DNA of 64,000 bases, taken from the NCBI RefSeq assembly GCF_947179165.1, contig NC_077240.1, positions 27,198,001 through 27,262,000 on the forward strand, written 5' to 3'. Each line of letters starts with the position of its first letter. Position 1 is the first letter of the stretch. A program made the position numbers and the translations under genes. This DNA is from Solanum dulcamara. Lineage: Eukaryota > Streptophyta > Magnoliopsida > Solanales > Solanaceae. A model generated the notes under the pieces. That model was not told where the DNA came from. It was given only the letters and a program-made list of their open reading frames with translations, and ran no database searches. Of this stretch, positions 55,335 to 64,000 are shown in pieces.

Positions 55335-58300
55335 ATGGCTTCACCGCCGCCGCTGAAGCTCCTGTGGCCTCCGAATATAGAGCAACAAACAACGCCAGCT
55401 ACTGTCACTCTGAATCTACAAAATAACACTGCAATTTCAAGTGAAGCTGGTTTGAATCAACAACAATCGGCAATCACTGTCTCTGAAGAGGAGCTGAGAA
55501 TTGCACACAAGATCATCAATTTTCAAAAACATGGTTTGATTCGAGTATCAAGAACCATGGTAGATGATTCCTTATCTTTTGGACTACATACAGTCCAAAA
55601 ATTAGATTAAACCGCCGCACTATTTGAGAGCAGTGATCAGGCGACGCCTGAGAGAAACATTGCAGAGTCACCGGAGTTGCGCCTTCATATTCGAAGGGGC
55701 TCCGGTGACTTTCGAGACGGCGGACCCCCTGGGGTTTGTTCCCCAACTCATGGCGCTCCTACCACCAAAATTTCAACCCAAATGGATGGTGAAATTGTTG
55801 GGGACGATGGTACCGGCGAGGTTGTTGGAGCTCAGGCGACATTTTCAGGTGGAAACCAATGGAAAACACCCCACCAGCAACTCACAAACACTAGAGAAGG
55901 ACTCAAATCCTCTCAAATTAGCTCGAATTTGCCAAATCTATAGGATCGCTGTCAGAGTGCCGGCGTCGGAGCTCCGGCGAACCATTTGTCACAAGATCAA
56001 ATCCAAAATGCCCCTAAGGGCAATGCGCAACTTCCCATCCACAAGAGGTGTCTCGAATCAGCCATAACAAATTCAAATTCAAAAAGTCATCGAGACACTC
56101 GTCGAAGTGATATGCACATTTTCACTGATAGTCAAGCTGATGAACACACATTGTTCAAGACCAATATCAACAATATGGTCAATTCAATCAACTAAAGGAT
56201 AATATGCAAACAATTGATAATGCAAAGTTGATGCATCCTTTTTCCAAAAATGATAAACATGCCTCAGGAACTTCACAGCAATGTAACAGTGCCAATGTTA
56301 CAGACCCCCAAGATAAGACCAATCCTTCCAACTTGATATACTCTGAGACTGCCAACTTGATACCCAGTGGAGTTCCTTTGCAACCTAATGCAAATGTAAT
56401 TCCTAGTAATGCTGTAGGTAACTCCCTGCAGGGCACTGATTATACCAAAGTCACTTCTAAAAGCAGCCCTGAAATTCCTGCCAAAATGCCTAACAATTCT
56501 ATTCCTCAAACTAGCAACCAGCTACACACTCAACAGCCTACCACCACCCACAATAGTTTCCCTAAGGTGTCTAGTAATTTTGACATCCAGGTTCAAACTA
56601 ACCAACCTAAGGTGCCCATCAGCTATGCAAATATTGTTCCTAGACATGTTGGACCTAAATCAGTCAATACCCAACCTCAACCAAATTCCACTAACGAAAA
56701 CCCCCAGAAAAATAAATTTCCCAATTTAAAGGACCAGGTCCTTCAGCCTGCCCCTTACACTGTAGTTCAGACCTTTGCTGCCAAGCTTAGAAATAATCAA
56801 GCAAAAAATGAGGCTCCTATTGAATTAGCCACCCCTGAATACACAACCAAACAGGGCCTGCCTGCTGTGTTTTTTGAAAAAGAAGACTTTATGCACAAAC
56901 TAGCTCAAAGATGCAAATACACCTTGGTTGGCAAATTTACCCACACCATGCCAAAGATAGAGTTGATAAGAAGGAGTTTTATCATTCAAACTCAGCTCTC
57001 AGGAGGTGTAAAAATTGCTCATTTCAATGCTAGACATGTCTACATTGACTTGGATAATGAGTTGGATTACAATACTGTCTGGACCAAACAAAGAATGACA
57101 ATAGAGGACCAACTCATGAGGATTCAGACATGGACACCTACTTTTAAACCGGATGAAGAAACCCCAATAGTGCCAATCTGGGTAGCCTTACTAGAACTAC
57201 CTTGGCATTGCTATAACATGGAGTTCACCACTGCCCTACTAGCCTCTGTAGGGAAGGTACTTTATCTAGACACTGCTTCCATACAAAAAACAAGGGGAAG
57301 CATAGCCAAGGTGAGACTTCAAGTGAATCTCACCAATAAAAGACCTCCCCATATTTGGCTGGGATATGAAAAAACTGATAAAACTCTAGAGAGGTGGCAA
57401 GCTATTTTATATGAAAATGTACCTGATTATTGCATGTACTGCAAACATCAGGGTCACTTGATAGATGTTTGTAATATTCAAAGAAGGGATGAAGAACAAA
57501 AAAAAAGAAGAAGAAACAGCAAAATTGAACAAAAACAAGGAAGGCATGCTAACCAAGGATCATGATGACACAAATATCAATACATCTGTAAAAGATTCTC
57601 CTGCCCAGCCACAACAAACACTTGACAATGCAAAAGAACTGTTGTGGCAAGTTCAGAGAAAGAAACAATCTAAGGGACAAAATAAGCCCCAACAAACAAA
57701 TGTGATCAGTTCTTTTCAACCACAGCAGAACAGGGGAGTTGATAAACCTCAACAAAACATCACAGGTCCAGGTAAGTCCTCTACTTCTATTTATACTCTC
57801 AATAATTATATTGATCTTGTTACCCAGGATCAAACCAATAACCAAGATGCAGGAGAACCAAGTAACCAAAGGAATTCCACTTTGAAGAATTCAGCAAAAA
57901 TGCAGGAAAACACCATAATTCAACAACAAAGTACTACTCAAGGGAGCAATGTACCAATGAATGCAGGTATTGACTTATTACTCCCCATACCCCTTACACC
58001 CCCACATCATACTTCTGCTACTGTTGGCTGTGTAGTTGATGGAGGAAAGGTTGGAGGAGTAATGGAGAACCCCACTAATCTGCAGGATGGGGAACCCAAA
58101 AGGGGAGGGATTTTGTCTCATGTTCTGCATGAGAATATCACTGACCTTAGGAGTGCCCTTACAGCCCCTGCTACCCCTACACACAAGGCTCAAAATGACA
58201 TACCAAATACTGAATCCATCAGAAGAGATCCCCCTACTGATGATTCTACCATGCAAAACATCTTAGGCTCTATGGACAAGGATTTGGGATCCTTTGCAAG

Positions 58301-58841
58301 CAGTAGTGGCAAAGACTCTAATGCAAAAAAGAACAAGTTAAGCAAAAAAAGGAGAGAGGCCATCAAAAAGAAATCAAACCTTTCTGAGAACTACCAAACT
58401 CTTTTAACTGACAGTGTTGGAATGCAACAAAGTGAACAGGGATGTCAACAATTTGTACTTGCTGATGACCAGGTGGGTATAGATATCATCCCTCTTCAAA
58501 ATCCAGAGGTAGCTACAGATCACTTCACCTGCAACACCAACATACAGGACCCTATTGATGAGTATGATGTATGTGATTCAGAAAATGAAGAAGATAATAA
58601 TTATCAACCCTTGCATGATCAAGAGGAGGATGATATTATAAGTGAGCACTTAATCAAAAACATCAACCCCTCTTCTGAGAATATATATGAGGAAGATATC
58701 CAACGGGTGGCTAGTTCACAGGGTCTATCTCCTAGAGGGATACATAGGACCAGATTCAGCAACAAGGCAAAAATTTCTACAAAAACTGCCCCCACAGGCA
58801 GACCAAGTACCAGGTCCCATACTTCAAGAATTTCTCAATGA
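55335..58841 (+). pseudogene. LINE-B ORF1: DUF4283 plus zinc knuckle RNA-binding protein
   Basis: Nucleic-acid-binding first protein of a plant LINE. It is read in three segments: frame A 55335 to about 56190 (MASPPPLKLLWPP; stops at 55608 and 55941), frame B about 56190 to 57500, and frame A again to the TGA at 58839-58841. Frame B holds the DUF4283 region (about 56860-57400: FFEKEDFMHKLAQRCKYTLV, WVALLELPWHCYN, LGYEKTDKTLERWQ) and a CCHC zinc knuckle CMYCKHQGHLIDVC at 57431-57472. The second frame change lies at a long A run near 57500. The C-terminal part is glutamine/asparagine-rich with basic patches (KKNKLSKKRREAIKKK). It runs to about 1160 codons, long for this protein class. TGA overlaps the ORF2 start by ATGA. 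Confidence 0.8.
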
Positions 58842-61800
58842 TTAGTACCCTTAGCTGGAATGTAAGGGGTATAAATACCCAAGGAGCCATGGATAGAATA
58901 AAAATCCTCACAAATATCCATCAAATTTCTCTTATAGCTCTAATAGAACCTTTTTCTGATAACTCTCAGTTACAATACTTCAGAAACCAGCTCAATATGG
59001 ACCATGCCATCCACAATCCCAACGGTAAGATTTGGATTTTCTGGACCAAAGATGTAAATTGCAAAATTTTGGAGAATGATGAGCAACTAATCACTTGTGA
59101 ACTCAATCATGTTTTGATCCCAAATCAATTCATCACTACCTTTGTCTATGCTAAATGTAAAGATCATCTCAGAAGACCTTTATGGGACAACCTTCTACAG
59201 CAGTCTACTACATCCAATCCATGGTGCACTATAGGAGACTTTAATGTTATTGTAGACCCTGAAGAAAAATTAGGGGGTGTCCCCTATAATATAAGAAAAA
59301 GTTTTGAGTTCATTAGCATTATTAAGGCTTCAGGTTTTCAAGACCTTGGTTTCTCAGGTCAGAAATACACCTGGTCCAATCTGAGGGGTATCAACTTTAG
59401 AATTTGGAAGAGACTTGATAGAGGGATGGTTAATGACAACTGGCTAGAAACCATGCCCCATACCAGCATTACTCATCTTCCTTCAGTAGGTTCTGATCAC
59501 TGCCCCTTGCTCTTAGAAATGATTGACCAACAACACAACCCCATCAAGTATTTCAAATTTCTGAACTGCTGGCCTGAGCAACCTTCCTTCATGGATACTG
59601 TCAAGAATTACTGGAGCAGACCTTCTAATGGAAATCCAATGTGGAGTTTTCATCAGAAAATAAAAAGACTTACTGCTACTCTTAGCAGCTGGTCAAGAAA
59701 TCAATTTAGAGACATCTATGCTAAAGTTAAAGAATATGAGGAGAAGGCTAGACAAGCTGAAGAGAATCTGATCAGTCTGAACACCAATGAAAATAGGTCT
59801 CAACTGCATGCTATCAATGCTGAGTACATTAGATACATGAAGATAGAGGATTCTATCCTCAGACAAAAGTCTCAACTTCACTGGTTCAAAGAAGGTGACA
59901 AGAACTCTAGCTACTTTCATGCTCTCATCAGAGGCAAGAGAAGAAAGCTCCACATCCACAGAATCCAAAATAAAGAAGGCTCTTGGGTGCAAGGTGATAA
60001 AGAGATAGCTGATGCTGCTTGTGAATATTTCCAACAAATTTTTACTGGACAGGAGGAGCACATCCAACAGCAGACACTCCAATGCATCCCTACAATGGTG
60101 ACTGACAAAGACAATGATGAGCTACAAGCCATGCCTACTATGGAAGAAGTGAAAACTGTTGTTTTTACTATGAATCCTCACTCTGCTGCTGGCCCTGATG
60201 GGATGAATGGAAATTTCTTTCAGGTGTGCTGGGACATCATCAAAGAAGACCTCCTTAAAGTGATCATATCCTTCTTTTGTGGACAAACTATGCCTAAATA
60301 TTTCACCCATACTTGTTTGGTTCTACTCCCAAAAGTAAACCATCCTACAAAAATCTCTGAGTTCAGACCCATAAGCCTTAGCAACTTTACAAACAAAATT
60401 ATTTCCAAACTCCTCTACCTAAGACTTGCTCCTATTCTTCCCAACCTTATTTCCTTGAACCAATTTGGCTTTGTCAAGAATAGAAACATCTCTGAAAATA
60501 TAATGCTTGACCAGGAAATAATCCACTAGATCAAAAAACCAAATGTTGGAGGCAATGTTGTGATAAAACTTGACATGACCAAGGCTTATGATAGGGTCTC
60601 TTGGAATTACACTTGTCTTGTGATGAGAAGAATGGGATTTAAAGAAACCTTCATTGACATGGTTTGGAGAATCATGACTAAAAACTGGTACTCTGTTATA
60701 GTCAATGGATCAAGACATGGTTTCTTTCACTCCACAAGGGGTCTCAAACAAGGTGATCCTCTCTCCCCTACTTTATTTGTCTTAGGTGCTGAAGTGCTGT
60801 CCAGACTACTGAATAATCTTTATCATCACCCCCAATTCCATGGCTTCTTTATGGCAAAAAGGGACCTCAGATCAATCATCTGAGTTTTGCAGATGATATC
60901 ATCATCTTTACTTCTGGAAGAAGGCACACCTTAGATCTCATTATGGAAACATTAACTACCTATGAAAGAGTTTCTGGACAATTGATTAACAAGCAAAAAA
61001 GTCATTTCATGGTTCCCTCCAATGCTTTCAAGTCTACTGTACTGAGAATCAAGAGTATCACTGGTTTCAACCAAAAGAGTAGTCCTATAACATACCTGGG
61101 ATGTCCTATTTATATTGGTAGGCAAAGAGTTATTTACTACTCTGATCTTGTTGCAAAAGTTGTAAGCAGAATAACTGGTTGGCATGCTAAAATCCTGAGC
61201 TATGGGGGTAGAGCTATTCTTGTGAAGCATGTTATTCAAGCCATGCCAATACATTTGCTTTCAGCCAGTATCCCTCCCTCAACCATCATTAAGCAGATTC
61301 AGAGCATCACTGCTAACTTCTTCTGGGGATGGAAAAATGACAAGAGAAAGTACCACTGGTCCTCATGGAAGAACCTTAGCTATCCTTATGATGAAGGGGG
61401 CATAGGGTTTAGACAAATCACTGATGTGGTCAAATCTTTTCAATATAAGCAGTGGTGGACCCTTAGAACCAAGAACACCTTGTGGGGAGAATTCCTTAAA
61501 TCCAAATACTGTCAGAGGGACAATATTATTACAAAAAGTGGGACACTGGTCAGTCCTTAATTTGGAAGCACCTTATGAACAACAAACACAACATTGAGCC
61601 TCACATTCAGTGGCAAATTAAGTTTGGCTCTTGTCTTTTTTGGTGGGATAATTGGCTGGGTGTTGGCCCTTTAGCTCATTTTTCTGCTAACAGCTGTAGG
61701 TTTAACCACACCCAAGTTTCAGCTTTTCTAACTAATGGCCAATGGAATGTTGATCTCATTATCCAAAAAGCCCATCCTCAGTTTGTTCCTAACATTTTAG

Positions 61801-62996
61801 CAACTCAATTCAGCTACCAACCCCTCAAACAGGACCATCCATACTGGATTCCTACTACCAATGGGGAGTTCAGTTGTTCTTCTGCCTGGGAGCTCATTAG
61901 AGTCAAGAGGACAAATACTATATTGAATGCATGTATTTGTCACCAACTAATACCTTTCAAATGCTCCTTTCTGGTTTAGAGAGCTCTTAGAAGGAAATTA
62001 CCTACCAATGAGAAAATAACCAGCTTTGGCAAACCCCCCTCTCAGTGCCATTGTTGTGAAAGCCCTGGCCAAGACACCATTGATCACACTTTTGTTGCAG
62101 GAACCTTTTCCAAGAATATTTGGAGGGTGTTTGCTGATTCTTTGGGCATAAAAAAGGATTACACACCTCTTATAAATATGCTTATGAGATGGTGGACATC
62201 TAAACACAAGAATGCAGCACATAAACTCCTGTTACAAGCAATCCCTATCTTCATTTATTGGAACTTATGGAAGAATAGATATGCTTCCAAATATGGTGGG
62301 AAGAAATCTAACCTTTCAAGAGTCAAATTTTCTGTGTACAAAGGCATCTCTAACCTGCTCATCACAGCTTTTCCTTATATTGAATGGCCAAATAACTGGA
62401 AGGACCTAGTCATTTCAGTGGAACAATGCTACCATGACACCAAAATTACCCCTGTATGCTGGATCAAACCAGCTGATCACATGGTAAAGCTAAATACAGA
62501 TGGTAGTGCCCTAAACAACCCAGGCAATATTGGTGGAGGAGGAATACTTAGAAATACTCATAGTGACCTTATCTTTGCCTATGCAGTTCCATTGGGGGAA
62601 GGAACTAACAACCAAGCAGAAATCAAGGCTGCTATCTTTGGTCTATCTTAGTGTATTCATCTTGGTTATTTACAGGTAGAGTTAGAGGTAGATTCTCAAC
62701 TACTAATCAGGTGGTTACAATAAGAAGCAAAACCCCCTTGGTCAATAAAGGAGCTGCTGGACAATTTAAACAACATCATCAACCAATTCCAAACTTTCAG
62801 TTGTAAACACATCCTTAGAGAAGCAAATTACACAGCTGATATCTTATCCAAACACAGCCACAAATGCAAATCTCCTAAACTCTATTTCATTGTGCATGAT
62901 CTCCCCAAACAAGCTAAGGCATACCTTGAGATGGACAAGCTGGAAATGCCTTCTTTCAGAAGAAAGAAACTCAGGAGACTAAAGAAACCTCCCTAA
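58838..62996 (+). pseudogene. LINE-B ORF2: endonuclease, reverse transcriptase, zf-RVT, RNase H
   Basis: APE-type endonuclease occupies residues 1-230 (LSWNVRG; E37; GDFN at 133-136; GSDHCPLL with D220 and H221). RT begins near residue 440 (SAAGPDGMNG, FRPISLSNFTNKIISK) and continues past a TAG at 60527-60529 to KLDMTKAYDRVS, RGLKQGDPLSP and, after a one-base shift in an A run near 60856, the catalytic FADD at 60886-60897. A second A-run shift near 61535 leads to zf-RVT (FWWDNWLG, SSAWELI). There is a TAG at 61977 in place of a tryptophan. RNase H: LNTDGSALNNPG, NNQAEIKAA, a TAG at 62649, a TAA at 62721, then REANYTADILSKHS, ending at TAA 62994. All catalytic residues I can place are intact, so this is a recent death. 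Confidence 0.9.
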
Positions 62997-63361
62997 CTCA
63001 TTCCATTTTTGGTTCTAACTCAAACTTTAACATGCTTTTATCTATGCATAGCTATAAATACCTTGAAGATCTCACAGTTAGAACTCCTGGCAAAAGGAAA
63101 ATCTCCCTTCCTTATTACTATCTTTATTATTTTCTTAGAATAACCAGTCTAACCTTAGAGGTAAGAAGTAGAATAGTTTGTATTTTGTCTTCTCTTCCTT
63201 CTTGGCTTAATAGGTATAGGAATTCAAATGTTAGCAGACTTTGCACAAGCCACATTACAGAAGTAGCAGTGGCTCCAATTGATAAACAACAGCAGCTTTC
63301 TAATAGCAGCACAAGAGACCAAAAGCAACCAGCAGTACTTAACAAATACATCAGGCATCAC
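62997..63361 (+). other. LINE-B 3' untranslated region, proximal part
   Basis: No conserved frame or repeat seen between the ORF2 stop and the 168-bp array. Composition is similar to the LINE body. Confidence 0.5.
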
Positions 63362-63870
63362 CAAAATGCCTCCATATTGTGCAGGATTACTGCAAATACA
63401 CTTCCTGAAGATCCCATGGAGTTTCAACTCAAATGGATAATTGGAGACATTAGTCGAGCGACCTTGAAAAGGTTATCAGACTTAAGTCCCAAAATAGAGC
63501 TTTTCACAACTTGGAGCCTCCAGCCTATCCAAATGACCTCCAAATATTGCAAGAATACAGAAAATACAGTATTTGCAAATCTTAAGAAGTTTCACCTCCA
63601 ACGGATAATTAGAGATGTTAGTCGAGCGACCTTGAAAAAGTTAGTCGACTTAAGTCTTCAACTGATGCACTTCACAACTTGGAGTCTCCATCTTGTAAAA
63701 AAGACCCCCAAATATTGTAGGAATACAGCAAATATAGTAATTGCAAAGCCCAAGAAGTTTCACCTCAATCGGATAATTGGAGACGTTAGTCGAGCGGCCT
63801 TGAAAAAGTTAGCCGATTTAAAGCTAACAAGCTCCAAAGCACTCTTTGAGGTCTGTTACTTTCAATGCTT
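63362..63870 (+). repeat. 168-bp tandem repeat, three units, in LINE-B 3' region
   Basis: Core TTTCACCTC...GGATAATT then TTAGTCGAGCGACCTTGAAA starts at 63422, 63590 and 63758, exactly 168 bp apart. The unit also includes CAAATATTGCAAGAATACAG-type and TTTGCAAA-type blocks upstream of each core. The third unit ends near 63870. Confidence 0.9.
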
Positions 63871-64000
63871 TATGTTTGTTTGTATGTGCAGGTGTTCTAA
63901 GGAACTGATCATGAGGAAAGGTCTTCTCCTGAAGGTAACTTGCAACAATAAACAACTGAGCTTATCCACTATGGAGGCACCAGGAAGCTGGCTACAGGTT
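63871..64000 (+). other. Right edge of the window, unassigned
   Basis: Contains TTTATGTTTGTTTGTATGTGCAG followed at once by GTGTTCTAAGG, which looks like a plant 3' splice site, but no protein family is recognisable in the 110 bp that follow. May be the LINE-B tail or flanking DNA. Confidence 0.25.

Larger units (their letters stand above)
55280..64000 (+). mobile_element. LINE-B: near full-length plant L1-type LINE
   Basis: 5' leader from about 55280, ORF1 55335-58841, ORF2 58838-62996, then at least 870 bp of 3' sequence with a 168-bp tandem array. Domain order (ORF1 with DUF4283 and CCHC; ORF2 with endonuclease, RT, zf-RVT, RNase H) is that of plant L1 elements. A terminal poly(A) and target duplication are not visible before the window ends. 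Damage is modest: a few nonsense transitions and single-base shifts, several at A runs, so it is much younger than LINE-A. Confidence 0.85.

Noticed and set aside
59693..60408. Several minus-strand frames of 60-130 codons opposite LINE-B ORF2
   Set aside because: Antisense shadows of a well-recognised coding frame.
1..64000. tRNA, rRNA or snoRNA genes
   Set aside because: None recognised. The tRNA-like motifs seen are retroelement primer sites or a SINE-like fragment.

Overview
The window is plant nuclear DNA. It is AT-rich, lacks dense coding, and is packed with LTR retrotransposons, plant L1-type LINEs and MITE-like repeats. Repeat style (large Ty3/gypsy LTRs starting TGTAACACC or TGTCACG, PBS of the TGGTATCAGAGC type, LINEs with a C-terminal RNase H) and the one host gene suggest a Solanaceae species, probably Solanum-like. 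That assignment is inference from family resemblance; no search was run.

Only one apparently intact host gene is visible: a two-exon, minus-strand gene (exon 1 39836-40352, exon 2 30734-31518) for a 433-residue secreted protein of the EDGP / xyloglucan-endoglucanase-inhibitor (TAXI) family, built like an aspartic protease but without the catalytic motifs. Its single phase-1 intron is about 8.3 kb because a 7.7-kb non-autonomous LTR element (element C) sits in it in antisense orientation. A second host-derived piece is a broken, 5'-truncated copy of the RRM end of eIF3g (about 26787-26999), fused to a dead gypsy fragment.

Layout. 1-10281: decayed LINE (LINE-A) split by a young Ty1/copia element (2040-8520, minus, TSD CAAAC, near-identical LTRs). 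10048-12069: a ~1-kb tandem duplication carrying the LINE tail plus a gypsy LTR/leader. 12070-26786: an old gypsy element (gypsy-B) broken by an LTR remnant (12405-14806) and by a complete chromodomain-bearing Del/Tekay-type gypsy (14923-24959, TSD ATAGT). 27000-30730: AT-rich intergenic DNA with hairpins and small repeats. 30734-40352: EDGP-like gene with element C. 40353-44341: intergenic DNA, two Stowaway-like MITEs, a LINE RT scrap, an LTR scrap and a truncated copia. 44342-53632: element D, a relative of element C, carrying a decayed antisense ORF of the 'putative plant transposon protein' type that is itself split by a 3.2-kb solo LTR (48352-51569, TSD CTCAT). 53633-55262: gypsy LTR fragment E. 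55280-64000: a long, recently decayed LINE (LINE-B) with ORF1 (DUF4283 plus zinc knuckle), ORF2 (endonuclease, RT, zf-RVT, RNase H) and a 168-bp tandem array in its 3' region.

Themes. The window is a nest of insertions whose relative order can be read from target-site duplications. The Tekay polyprotein is dead from 19 nonsense codons in a single uninterrupted frame, nearly all explicable as C-to-T transitions on one strand or the other, which is the signature of methylated-cytosine decay rather than indel decay. Several unrelated gypsy LTRs share a cluster of GC-rich palindromes just upstream of the presumed TATA box.
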